From Datnioides undecimradiatus (Eukaryota > Chordata > Actinopteri > Lobotiformes > Datnioididae): a DNA stretch of 64,000 nt. The stretch spans positions 22,348,785 through 22,412,784 of the forward strand of contig WARS01000036.1 of NCBI GenBank assembly GCA_008933995.1, given 5' to 3'. The notes below the pieces were generated by a model. That model saw only the letters and a program-made list of their open reading frames with translations, was not told the DNA's origin and ran no database searches. Of the stretch, positions 10,200 through 53,583 are shown piece after piece (within the stretch, counting starts at the first letter, position 1; every line of letters starts with the position of its first letter). The translations under genes were made by a program, and so were the position numbers.

Positions 10200-13100
10200 T
10201 ACAGTAGACCGGCTCTTACACCAAGACCACCACTGCTGATCACGAGAGGCCCTGGGCGCCCTCTCGAGCTACGGAGAAGGGAGAAGGATGTCAGTAGGGA
10301 AAGCACGCCATGCCGGGACGAAAGTGGATAACCCGCCCTTCCCTGTCATCACTGGAATGTACGACGCTCTAAGATGGGTTTGAGTTAGTGGCATGACCTG
10401 GCACCAGCGGGACTACAGGAATGTAGCATCATGCCTTCACGGAGATGATGGCTGGCACGCTACACCCGGATCTCAGACGCGGCGGTGGAGGGATTTAACT
10501 GGTGAGGGCGGACAGGACGAAGGAGAGCGGTAAGAGGAAAGGTGGAGGTCTGGCAGTGTTTATGAACAATAGATGGTGTAATCCTGACACACATTACTAT
10601 TAAAAAGAACAACTGCAGTTAGACATTGAACTGTTAGTGGTTGGTATGAGGTCAGACTATCTACCACGGGAATTTTCACATGTTATTACAGTAGCGTGTG
10701 TGTTCCCCCTCTGCCACCCCAGCACAGCTCAGATGTCCTTCTTTTCAGTCACCAGCAGACTGCAGATAGCACCCACATGCTTCCAATCTTTAGTCTCTGG
10801 GGACTTTAATCATGCCTCTCCATCCGCCACACTGTTGACCTTTCAACAATACATTACCTGCCACACCAGAGACAACAAAACGCTGGATTTGTTGTATGCC
10901 AACACTAAGGAGGCATGGGCACATCATCTCCATTTCCTCTGGGTAGATCAGACCATAACCTGGTTTACCTCCAGCCAGGTATAGTGGCCTGTTGTGGTTA
11001 AAGATAAATCCCATCACCACCCGCATACAGTGAAGAGATGGTCCTGAGGGGCTGAAGAAGCTCTTCAGACTGTTTGACTCTCGACTGTGTGGGAGGTATT
11101 CTAGAGGACCATGGGGAGGACATTGACAGTCTAACTCACTGCATCACTGACTATATAAACTTGTGGAAAACACTGTGCCCAATGTGACTGTGCGGTGTTT
11201 TCCAACAACAAATCCCTGGATTACTCTCTGACATAAGGGGTTCTGCTCAAGGACAAAAAGAGGGCCTTTAAGGCAGGAAACAAGGAGGAGCTTAAAGGAG
11301 TGCAGAAGGAGCTGAGAAAGAACATTAGAGAGGGGAAAGACTGCTACAGGAGGAGGATGGAGGAACGTCTGCAGCAGAACGACACCAGGGGAGTTTGGAG
11401 GGGCCTGAAAACCATCTCAGGTCACAAGGTGTTAAACTCCCAGCCGGTGGGGGATGAGGGATGGGTCAACGACCTGAACATCTACATTTCCAATAGATTT
11501 GAGCAGGCATCAACCCCTCCTGCCCAGATCCCACAGCTGCAACCATCCCTGTCTGCGCCCCCTGCTGACTACACCACCTGCTCCCCCTCTCTCACACCTT
11601 CGATGGCTCAGTCAACTAGCATTCTTACAGCCCCCGATCATCAATCACCAACCTCCACCGCTACAACCACCAACACCCCCCCCCACTCCAATCTCTCCCT
11701 CTCAACAGACCAGGTGAGAAGAGGACTCAGGAGGACCAAGGCGAGGAAGGTGGCGGGCCCAGACGGCATCAGCTCAAGGCTCCTGAAGTCCTGTGCAGAT
11801 CAGCTGTGCGGTATCATGGAACATGTGTTTAACCTGAGTTGAGCCAGGGAAGGCCCAGCTCTGGAAAACATCTTGTGGTACCTGTGCCAAAGTCCCCTGC
11901 CTAAGGACCTCAGCAACTACAGGCTGGTGGCCCTTACATCCCACCTGATGAAGGCCCTGAGAGGCTGGTCCTTATCCATCTGGCGACCTTTTAGTGAGAT
12001 CATCGGCGGATCCTGCAGTTCGGCTTATCAGCCTGACATTGAGTGATGACACTGTCATCTATCTCCATCATATACCTTCACCTGGAGAAGGCTGGGAGCA
12101 CTGTGAGGATCATGTTTTATAATTTCTCTAGTGCTTTTAACACCATCCAGCCCAAAGGTGTGAGGGATAAGCTGGAGCAAGCCGGGGTGAACCACCACTT
12201 CACATACTGATTTTGGATTATTTGACCAACAGGCCACAGTATGTGGAGGGCACGGGATCAGTGTCGATACCGTCGCCTGCAGTACGGAGCAATTCACAAG
12301 CGACAGTTCTTGGCTCCCTTCCTCTTCACGGCTCATTGCAGACTTCTACCTACAACACTGAGAACTGTCATTTGTAAAGCTCTCTGATGACTCCGCAGTT
12401 TTCGGGCCTCATCACAGATGGGGGACGACAGGAGCAGAGAACTCAATAAGGATTCTTTGTGACTGGTGCCAGCTTAAACCACGCCCTGGATCAACACAGG
12501 GAAAAAACCAAGGAGCTGGTGGTGGATTTCCCTGAGGCACAGAACCACTCTCACACTGCTGCCAGCCCCGGTGAACATCCAGGGAACGGACATTGAGACT
12601 GTGGACTCTTACAAATACCTGGGTGTTCACCTGAACAAATCATGTAAATGCTCTGTTTAAGAGCGCTGCAGCAGACTTCATCTGCTGTGAGACTGAGGTC
12701 TTTGGGGTGCAGGAGCTCTGTGAATTTGTGGTGGCATCAGCCATCTTTTACGGACTAGTTCAAGGAGCAGCAGCATCACAGCTGCAGACAGGAACAGACT
12801 AAATAGGCTGGTCAGAGGGCTGTAGCTCTGTCCTCCATGTGTGTCCCCCTAGATCCAGTGGAGGTGGGGAGACAGAGGATGACAAGGTGTTGTCAGCCCT
12901 CATGAACAACACACCTCACACTCCCCCTAAGACTCCACTGTAGCACTGGAGAGCTCCTTCAGCGACAGGCTGATCCATCCATGGTGCCTAAAGGAGAGGT
13001 ACCGCAGTTCCTTCCTTCCTGCTGCAGTTAGACTGTTCAATCAAGCCTGCTCTCAGTAGACACTCACCACATGCATCTACAGGTTTATGTGCACAACTAT

Positions 13101-13375
13101 ATCAACATGTGCACAACATATAATGTAAACACATTTTTTTTTGACTGGTATTTATACATTATTTATTTTTCACCCCCCTATTGTCTGTTGTATATATTTC
13201 TCTTCCACTGATATATATATTTTTTTAAATTATTTTTTATATCCCATATATATATAATTTATATATATATTTTATATTTCTGGTGTACTGTTCTTCTGCT
13301 TTTTCCTGCTGCTGTGGTAGCACTGAAATTTCTCTCGTGGACTAATAGCGATATCTAAATCTAAATCTAAAATCA
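10200..13375 (+). mobile_element. Degenerate LINE of the CR1/L2-like (Jockey superfamily) type, with endonuclease and reverse transcriptase remnants
   Basis: The plus strand carries an endonuclease-like stretch with DYLPREFSHVI, SGDFNHASPSATL and the Asn-Lys-Thr-Leu-Asp-Leu-Leu-Tyr motif (10637-10984). It is followed by RRMEERLQQNDTRGVWRGLK-TISG and a reverse transcriptase entry with KARKVAGPDGISSRLLK (11300-11842). Later blocks (FNTIQP-like, SYKYLGVHLNKS-like near 12600, FLPAAVRLFNQAC-like near 13010) lie in other frames. The 3' end has ACTAATAGCGATATCTAAATC with short ATCTAA repeats (about 13340-13375), typical of fish LINE tails. There are many stops and frameshifts; the 5' limit is approximate. 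Confidence 0.85.
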
Positions 13376-13391
13376 CATCATTGTCATAACC

Positions 13392-13921
13392 TTTAAAGGA
13401 CATATTATGAGAAACAGGTCTTTTCTGCCTGCACATATTTAAACTAGTCCCCTCAGCCACCAGCTCAGAGAGACTGAGGAAGGCCTGCATTGCCTCTGCA
13501 GCCACCCTCTGGTAAATGGGTCCAAGAACTGCTCAGACTAGTTGCTGTCGTTAGTAACCACAGGAGTGATTTCCATAGGCTGTCCTCCTCTAAATGAAAC
13601 CACTGAGAGGGGGGCATTCATCCCCCTAGGTGAAGTTCACTGTTTCCAGCGTAAGCTAGTTGTGTGTTGATGTCATTGGTCAGAGCCAGACACGCAAATT
13701 GCTCTGTTGTTGGCTGTAAACACCAACACAATGCCTATATTCTGTCCCAGCCCCAGAAGATCAGAGGAGACCGTGGCTGTTTTGTATTCTTTCCAACCGT
13801 CTCCTCCGCTGTTCCGCCGCCATATTCTGGGTTGGATATAGCTGCACCAGCCCCGGGTTGTCTGGGTCAGAGCGTGAGCCATGTTGATACCCCGGGTCCT
13901 GCACCGGCCTGTCCCTTTAAA
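13392..13921. mobile_element. Possible short non-autonomous DNA element
   Basis: The block begins TTTAAAGGACATATTATGAG and ends GTCCCTTTAAA, giving short imperfect inverted termini (TTTAAAGG-ACA). The internal text resembles a widespread fish repeat that starts with a phrase of this type. No coding capacity and no clear target duplication were seen. The call is tentative. Confidence 0.4.
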
Positions 13922-14360
13922 CTTTGAGTTATTTTGTGTTCAAATGGAAACTCTGCTCTCCATGGTCATACTGAACCTCATCTACATGCAGGCTCTGAGG
14001 TCAGCTGTGGTGAGTCCTACCTGACAAGACAGAAGTAAAAGCTGATGATGATGTGAACCACCAGGACCAGGTCTTCCCCCCTCCTGCTGATGCCTCTGAT
14101 GCTGGACCATTAACCACTCTATCTGGAGGCCTCTGAAGACAACCCCCTTGAAGCTGATGTTCTCTCTAACAGTGCCCCCCGACCCCCCAGCAGCTTTGAT
14201 GTGGCTTCTCCATGAGCCATCACTGATCTCTGAGATCCTCTAAGACCTGGATTAGACTAATACTTTCCTGACCTGATAGGGTCTTTTCAGGCCCATGGAA
14301 GGAGAGGAGAATCTCTGACTCAAAGCAGATGATTGACTTCTATTTTACTCTTCTCACTGC

Positions 14361-14988
14361 TTCCCAAATATCATTTTCACAACGATTCTGTTGACTCTGC
14401 TGAGAAACAGCTTCTGTCCATCAGAACCACCAGAATAAAACAACAAGACCAGACTTCATATTGATCAGAGACATATTCATGTTTAAATAAATCATGTGGG
14501 TCATGAAAGTTTTTAGGTCCCTGTTTAGTTTGTTTGTTGTTTGTTGGTGTCACAGCATCCCTGATTAAATCACTTCAGGCTTCAGTCTAAGTAGGTGACT
14601 TCAGGTGTTTTCCTGAACTCCGGCATGTTGAACTGGTTCATGCTCTGAAGATTAACATGTTTCATCCTCTTCAGAACCTTTTTGTTGCTGATCTGCTCGT
14701 GTTTCAGGTCTAATGATCAATAAATCAATATTGTTTTCAGAGCGCTGATGTTGTCAGATGTCTGCAGTTTGCGTTTCTCATGTTTAGTCATTCTGAGTCT
14801 GACTTTGTTGCTGAGACACAAATGCCAACAACAGGATGTGGAAACACACATTTGGTTTGAATATTGATCTCTTGAGCACTGTGTTCCAGCTGCGATAATG
14901 ATCTTATCAGTTATTGATTATTCCTGTCACAGAACAGAAAACATTTACCTTTGATAAAATCAGTCAGTTAGTTATTTTATATATATGC

Positions 14989-15084
<96 letters not shown>

Positions 15085-15712
15085 GCATATATATAAAATA
15101 ACTAACTGACTGATTTTATCAAAGGTAAATGTTTTCTGTTCTGTGACAGGAATAATCAATAACTGATAAGATCATTATCGCAGCTGGAACACAGTGCTCA
15201 AGAGATCAATATTCAAACCAAATGTGTGTTTCCACATCCTGTTGTTGGCATTTGTGTCTCAGCAACAAAGTCAGACTCAGAATGACTAAACATGAGAAAC
15301 GCAAACTGCAGACATCTGACAACATCAGCGCTCTGAAAACAATATTGATTTATTGATCATTAGACCTGAAACACGAGCAGATCAGCAACAAAAAGGTTCT
15401 GAAGAGGATGAAACATGTTAATCTTCAGAGCATGAACCAGTTCAACATGCCGGAGTTCAGGAAAACACCTGAAGTCACCTACTTAGACTGAAGCCTGAAG
15501 TGATTTAATCAGGGATGCTGTGACACCAACAAACAACAAACAAACTAAACAGGGACCTAAAAACTTTCATGACCCACATGATTTATTTAAACATGAATAT
15601 GTCTCTGATCAATATGAAGTCTGGTCTTGTTGTTTTATTCTGGTGGTTCTGATGGACAGAAGCTGTTTCTCAGCAGAGTCAACAGAATCGTTGTGAAAAT
15701 GATATTTGGGAA
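14361..15712. repeat. 1352-bp perfect palindrome (two 676-bp inverted arms, no spacer)
   Basis: Every stretch compared between 14361-15036 and 15037-15712 is an exact reverse complement, centred between 15036 and 15037. The same 60-residue translation occurs on both strands (14914-15096 plus, 14977-15159 minus). The centre is a symmetric TG-TA-CA microsatellite. Identity ends abruptly at 14360 (C) versus 15713 (T), with unrelated flanks. Confidence 0.92.
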
Positions 15713-17892
15713 TAAAGTTTGTTAACGAATCAATCAGAAGATAATTAATCAGAACCACACAGTTAAAGATGCCATGTTAGCTGTGACAAACTGTTTTTAC
15801 TGTGCAACCCAGAGTTTATCAGCTCGAGGATCAGGACCTTCAGCAGGTCCCAGAGGAATACGATGTGTCAGCAAATGTCTCCACACACACACACACACTC
15901 AGTATACTGTGATGGCTGTGTGTGCTGGCTGTCAGAGCTGTGTATGAATGTGATTTCAGCGTGCAGTGCAGCTGACGGAGGAAATGCGCTGGTCGTCGGC
16001 AGTAAATGGGAAACTATTGTGGACGTCGAGCTGCTGCACAAACTTAACTCTGCAGCAACAAACCACAGCCGAGCACAAAGTCTGTGTGTGCGCAGCACAA
16101 TGCATCCTGATAGAGACGCTGCCAGCCCATTATGATGCGAGGAGGTTTAACAGGAAGTGTTTCAGTCCCTGAGCTTTCTGTCCTTCCACTGAATTCCCTG
16201 CCAGTGATTTCCAGTCCACCCTCCATTTAGCTGCCCACAATGGCAGCTAATGCAGCTGCAGCACTCAGCCGTCGCCCACAGACGCTCATCAGTCAATATC
16301 TGCTCCCTGCAGCTCTCTAACACTCATATCAGGAGGAGGAAATGAGCTCTTTCTTCTCTGTTTCGGTCGCGCCGGCAGATACCAGTTGCCCGTTCAACAC
16401 AGGTTCAATGCAAATGGGTCAAAAATAAAATCTGATTGGAAACATAATGTGTCCCATTGTGCTCAGACCGTCCAATCTATTTCTGAATGCTCCCAAAATA
16501 ATGTGAAATATGAAAATGTGAACGTGTCAGGCGGGGCGAGGGATGGACCGACGCTGATTAACTGGCTGGTTTTTGACCTTTTGACCTTTAAAATGAAGAA
16601 ACGTGGTTCAGGTTCAGGCCTCGGACCAGTTCTCCCTCACTCTGTCTCACTTTAATCATGTTGAGAGGCTGAACGGCTCAGAGAGTCCGAGAACCAGACA
16701 AACACTGGAAAAGCCTGAATATTCACCATTCATCTCTTTATCTCTTGACTCGTGGTGTGACCTCCGGGGCCCAGAACCAGAGGCTGAGAAACACTGAAAT
16801 ACAAAACAACTGCTACTTTAAATGAAAGACAAAGGAAAAAATGGCAGACTCAAATTAAACCTCTACAACACTGAAAATAAAACAAATTAGAATAAGTTAA
16901 TGCAAAGATTAAAGTCTTCATTAATAAACAGTAGAAATGGAAAAACTGGTAAACTAAAATCACTGGCGACGACTCTATTCTGATGTGATATCAACACAAA
17001 TGGAAAAGTGATGTGAGCTGGAAGAAAACTCTCCGGTCAGACTGGAAGTTTGTCAGTAAAAGGTCATCATATCATTCCACCTTAAAACTCAAAGCGAACG
17101 GCGGCGGGGGATTCCACAACACTCATCTCACCTAGACACCTTTCCTCGCCCACTGTGCAAACATGGAAGCCTGCCGACGCATGAAACGAAGGGTTAATGT
17201 CATTGGTTTCCCCGCTGGGAATCCCCCCCCGAGCAGCCGGTGAGGGGTGAACCTCGAAGCCATGAGTCAGTCTGGAAACTAGAGTCTGTCGGTGGAACCT
17301 GGAAACCGTGCAAGTCTCAGATGAGTCGAAGCAGGAATTCATCCCACCTGATGTCCTGATGACATCATCGCCTGACACTGCAGCGCCCGTCAACGTATAA
17401 CCCGTGGACTGAGCCAATCAATACATTTAGCAATAAACAGCTTCCTGTGTCCATGGCGCCCGCAATCCTCCATGTATTTAATGACGTATCCTTGTTAGCA
17501 GAGCAAAGGAACTTCGTCAGCCACCAGAGGAACGTCTGGAAGGTTCTCTGAAGAACTCTATGTTCTTTAAAACACGCTGACTCTTCAGTGGGCTGACAAG
17601 CTAAAGTTAGCATGCTAACATGCACAGTTAGAAATACACTGACGCTAAACGCTGCTAACACTAACGCTAATCATTAATCAATCATCAGGACGATCAATAA
17701 CTGCTTCAGTAATCAGTTTATCATCTCAGGCAGTTGGCTATTGATTAATCAGCTGATTAACTGAAATTCTTAATGAATACACTGATGTAATCAGTGAACA
17801 GAGTTGCTGCTTCATGTCAGATTCAGGACAAACTGTCTGTTAATGAAGCTGCGACAGGCTGATCCTACAAACACTGGACCAGACTCACAAGG

Positions 17893-17935
<43 letters not shown>

Positions 17936-18892
17936 ATAGCATACAGGCCTATTCTCTATCACATATTATTTATTGTCCATAATATTCAAACAATATTTCT
18001 GATTTTTCTGTGTAAAATATGTTTTAGATATTTTATTTCACTGTATACATTTATTACATACTGTGTATTAGAAAACTCACTGATTATTGTTATTATTGTT
18101 AATAATAATAATAATCATACTTTGTCGTTCAGTATTTTTGTTTTCATTCATCCCTAACTTTGGTTAAATTCTAAATGAATGAAACATTCTGTGTGAGCGG
18201 TAACAAGCTATTATTACAAGCAATTATTCTGTCTGACTGTTCAAATGTAGATGAAGCTGCATCGACTGCCTCGTTAACGCTTAACACGTTAATAAACACG
18301 TTAATTAAAACTGTTTCAGTCCGGTTTCTGATGAATCATCACTTCCTCCTCACAGCAGAGTGAGTGGGGGGGTGGGGTTCAGTGTGTGTGTGTGTGTGTG
18401 TGTGCATGTGTGAGAGTCAGTGTAATTGAGAGTGTGTGAGTGCATGTGTGTGTGCATGTGTGAGAGTCAGTGTAAGTGAGTGTATGTGTGTGTGTGTGTG
18501 TGTGTATTTACTCATGAAGTCACATTTAAAACTCAGCTGGACTCTCATATAACAATTACTTAACATAAGTAATTGATTACTTTCAAATGAACATAAGCAG
18601 AATATGTAATAGATTACATTTTGAAAGTAACCTGCCCAACACAGAGTTAATTTAATATTGTTAATGAGTGACAGTTCTCACATCTCTCAGCCAATCATGG
18701 CTCAAGACGGGCACTTCCTGTTTCAGTGTGTTTGTTTGTTGTTTTTATTTGTTTTGTCTTTGGAGTTCAGAGGTCAAGAGTTCGACCACAAACCGCATCC
18801 CCGAGTCAGAACCAGCCGCAAACCTTATGTTGTGCCTCCTTCACTTCCTGTCATCAGCCTGAACCCTGGAGTCTCTCTCTCTCTCTCTCACT

Positions 18893-18941
<49 letters not shown>

Positions 18942-19080
18942 CTATTTAGATTGATCAGTGATTGATTATTGTGTCTGTGTCCCTGGATCAGTGTGATTAT
19001 TATGGTTATTGTTTCAGTTGCTGGTCGCTGTGTTGGCCCGATGCTTCAACCCGTTTGCTGCTGTTTGTCTGATGAACTGC
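15713..19080. other. gtdc1 upstream intron, no gene seen
   Basis: No homologous coding sequence was recognised on either strand. The region has CA/GT arrays at 17900-17934, about 18385-18505 and 18870-18940, and a remnant near 18545-18650 (GTAATTGATTAC ... AACCTGCCCAACACAG) that resembles the end of the hAT-like element at 7742-9474. The less repetitive block at about 16080-16540 could be a conserved non-coding element. Confidence 0.55.
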
Positions 19081-19084
19081 GCAC

Positions 19085-19550
19085 ACGCTGCAGCACTGCA
19101 TTACTGCGCGCACACACTGCAGTGCTGCATTTACTGCACACACACTGGAGTACTGCGCGCACACACTGCAGTACTGCATACACACGGGAGTACCGCGCAC
19201 ACACACTGCAGTACTGCATACACACTGGAGTACTGCATTACTGCACACACACTGCAGTACTGCACACACTGCAGTGCTGGACACACACTGGAGTATTGCA
19301 CACATACTGGGGTACTGCACACACTGCAGTACTGCACATACACCGGGGTACTGCACACACTGGAGTGCTGGACACACACTGCAGTACTGCACACACACTG
19401 GGGTACTGCACACACACACTGGGGTACTGCACACACACACTGGGGTACTGCACACACACTGGGGTACTGCACACACACTGGGGTACTGCACACACAGGAG
19501 TACTGGACACACACTGGAGTACTGCACACACTGGAATACACTGGGGTACT
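19085..19550. repeat. Minisatellite, unit about ACTGCACACACACTGGGGT
   Basis: Some 25 copies of a roughly 18-21 bp unit (TACTGCACACACTGGAG and variants) are arrayed here. The array lacks stop codons in several frames on both strands, which produces spurious open frames of up to 208 codons. It lies 400 bp from the candidate gtdc1 promoter. Confidence 0.9.
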
Positions 19551-19929
19551 CCAGTGCTTTAATCTGTTTACTGTCAACTGCTGTGTTTCTCTGCTGTGTC
19601 TTGCTCTGTTAGCTATTAGCTCCGTTAGCTGTTAGCCCTGTTAGCTCCATTAGCTGTTAAACCCAGTTAGCTGTTAGCTCCGTTAGCTATTAGCAAAACT
19701 TTCAGCATGAGTTTGATGCTATCAGGCTGCTAACAGCTAACGGCTAACAAGCTCCGCTGCCTGTGTTCGCCGCATGTTCCCGGTTCACAGCCGGTACCAG
19801 CCTCCCGGAGGACCGGAGCACAGTTCCGTCAGTGTCTAGAGGAAACCCAGCGAACCGAGTCCTCGACGGAGGACAAACGGCGGCTCGCGGCCACTCACAT
19901 GGACGCTTGATTCAACAGCAGTGAGACAC

Positions 19930-20060
19930 TCACCTCTGACTGCATCTTCCCGGCACCGATCCACAGAGCACGTATGGCCCGCTACGTCATCACGTCGCTT
20001 CTGTGGCCACGGCTGGCATGACGTCACGAGTGTTTCCATGGAGAGACGCTAATCATGGCG
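19930..20060 (-). promoter_or_regulatory. Candidate gtdc1 promoter and untranslated first exon
   Basis: This GC-rich, CpG-containing segment reads toward gtdc1. It holds a perfect CRE (TGACGTCA, 20019-20026) and a second CRE-like TACGTCA (19983-19989). About 50 nt further on is a strong donor, CAGAG|GTGAGT, with the exon ending at 19934. An ATG (M-Q-S-E) precedes the donor, so the exon may be coding or untranslated. It lies about 250 bp past the zeb2 3' UTR, where the gtdc1 start is expected. Promoter assignment is inference. Confidence 0.6.
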
Positions 20061-20284
20061 AGTGCTGCGCCTCATGCTATTGCGTATTAATGCATATTAA
20101 TACTAATATTGTAACTACATGTGACTATACTTTACTACATGTTACTGCATATTAATACATATTAGTACATGTGACTACACTTCATGGTTCTTGGCGTTAG
20201 TACGTGTGGTTCTTCAGGCTGTAAGTGCTCACAGCAGGGACACAGGTGAAGCTTCATATTTAATGTTTTAAATCATTTCATGCT

Positions 20285-22460
20285 TTTATTGATGAAGACA
20301 CACAAACGTCCTCTCATTAAAATCTTAATAAATATAATGATATTTGAACAATGGATCAATAAATATTGGTGATATTTGCATATTTACAATCAGACATCCC
20401 AGCTAAACGGCTCTCCGCTGCAGAAATGACATTACATTAAATAAAATATGGCTGCAAAAATGAATGTAACCTTTAATAAATACACAGTGTGTGTATAATC
20501 ATTACCATCTCTGACTCTGTGTGTTAATGAATGAAAAAGGCCAAAGAAGAATAACACAGTTTTATTAAAATTTAATTTGGCTACATTTATTCGAGCATGG
20601 TCTCCAAGAGAAATTAAAAATTCAATAATACTTCAGACATTTTAGGAATTCCTTCATCATCATCATCATCATCATCATCAGTCCTTCGTCACCTTCAGTG
20701 GGATGAATAAAGTGGATCATTTACGCTCAAAAATACAGTGTTTTCACATAATCATCGTATCAAAAGTTCCCCAAATTTTGAATTTCCAGTAGTTTGAAAT
20801 GAAATAAAACAAAAACAAAACAACTGAATATTTCCAAATACCACAGACACTTTCCAGTCCAAGTGCTGCTCCAATTGTCAATGACAAAATTGTTTTACTA
20901 AAATATAGCTATTTGTGAGGAACTCTAATACTGTACACTAACAGTATGAAATAAATAAAATTAGGAAATATAAAATGAGTCACATAAATAAAATGGTAAA
21001 TTTCCCAATAAAAACAAAAAAATGAAATTTGTGTTGGAAAATTCAACAAAAACAAAAAAAGTAATACTGACAAAACAAAATACTGTTGTGGAACAAAAAT
21101 ACAGAAAATTGCACAAACGTGTGTAAACTAACAAACTGCCATCTATCTAAGCTAATACTGACGAATCCAAAACAAGATGAAATACTGATTTTAACAGTGA
21201 AGCAAGGACAGGTGACGCTGTACAGGGATGGCACTTTGCAGAACAGGTGAGAAGGTTTGCATATAAGGCTTTCTCTGGAGGAAAACACACAGAGGCTCTG
21301 TTTTCATGTTTTTAGCACGAGCCCTTTCACAATACGCTGCCTCCTCTTTAAGACTCACAACTACATTTTATTTTGAAATTCACACAAATTTAATGTTCCT
21401 TCACATAAAGAGTCGGGAGGCCCGAAGTTGTGTGGTTAGTTGGCAAAAATCATAAAACAGGATCAAAATGAGAAAAGGTCACAGTCAAAGGAGACAAAAA
21501 CACACCAACACTGACAGGAAGTGACTGAGTGTTCGAGGCTTGCCCTCTTTTTTCTTTTAAACTCTTTTTTTTAATAGATTTTGTAGTGATTGGGCGTCAA
21601 GTGCAATTTCCTGAAGTGGGGTTTCGAACACAACGAGACACGAGAAGTTAAAACATGATAGCACCACACAGCTTTCAGGCCTTTATAATACTGTACATTA
21701 AAAACAGCTTCACTTCATTTCATTATAACGATAATCATTATTACTTATTCCTTTATTTTACTTTTTATTTTTTGCATAATGTGGATTTTTAAACAATCCC
21801 ACCAAGCTTCATGACGCGGAGGTCGACCGTCATCGGGTTGCGTCTCCGGTTAGGGACTGTACCAAAATGACCGGTGTGATGGCGAGCAGCGGCGGCGCTG
21901 CTCACGTCACTGACTTGCGGCACAGAGAAGAGACGCTGGACTTCAAACAAACATTTCTCGACCTTTGAATGTCAGATTGTGTGTTAGCTTTGTGTTCAGT
22001 CGGAGCTGCGTCGATCTGCAGGTCTGACACAATGGTTAGCAGCTAACAATGAAGCGCTCTGAGCTAACAAACATTAGCCATCACTCTCATTGTGTTAGCA
22101 TGCTTAGCTCATGCTTAGCGTTGACTAGTGGCTAATGCTTAGCTCATCATTAGTCGCTAGTCAACGCAAGCTTCTGCTTGCTGTCAAACGTTAACAGTAG
22201 CTGTGTAATTAGCATAAGCAGCACTGCATGTGGAAGCAGGTCGGAGGTTCAGTTCGAACCTTTTCGTTGTTTCAACAGAAAAACAGAATCTGACAAATGA
22301 AGGTCGATGTCATTCTTTACTGTTGGTGAGGTCATGACTTCCAGTCATGATGTAACTTGGACTGTTTGGTCCAATCAGCTTCATGTTGTCGGGTTAAAAC
22401 TCTGATGATGTTTCAGTCGCCCTCACTTTGTGTACAGTCCCGTAACATTGGACCACTGAA
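20285..22460 (-). other. zeb2: Probable zeb2 3' UTR
   Basis: About 2.2 kb of AT-rich sequence follows the stop codon with no coding potential. Read on the minus strand it carries several AATAAA signals (plus-strand TTTATT at 20285-20290, 20561-20566 and 20586-20591), so the cleavage site is most likely between about 20260 and 20570. It also holds a cluster of miR-200 seed matches. The true 3' end is inferred; the gtdc1 promoter near 20.0 kb sets the outer limit. Confidence 0.7.
20926..21693 (-). promoter_or_regulatory. Cluster of miR-200 family target seeds in the zeb2 3' UTR
   Basis: On the sense (minus) strand there are six CAGTATT matches to the miR-200b/c/429 seed. Their plus-strand positions are 20927-20933, 21063-21069, 21079-21085, 21154-21160, 21181-21187 and 21687-21693. 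Those at 20926, 21062, 21153 and 21686 extend to 8-mers (CAGTATTA). One CAGTGTT match to miR-141/200a lies at 21507-21513. Vertebrate ZEB1/ZEB2 3' UTRs are known for such clusters, which underlie the ZEB/miR-200 mutual repression loop. Confidence 0.8.

Positions 22461-53583
<31,123 letters not shown>

Noticed and set aside
14030..14260. Minus-strand open stretch with hydrophobic E-D-L-V-L-V-V-H-I-I-I-S-F-Y-F, and a nearby weak resemblance to the gtdc1 YGGSHK motif
   Set aside because: There is no start codon context, no supported exon boundaries and only short chance similarity. It cannot be called an exon.
18969..19635. Overlapping long open frames (up to 208 codons) on both strands
   Set aside because: They are produced by a stop-free minisatellite with repeats of Cys, Thr, His, Val and Leu. 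There is no homology, and the frames overlap on opposite strands.
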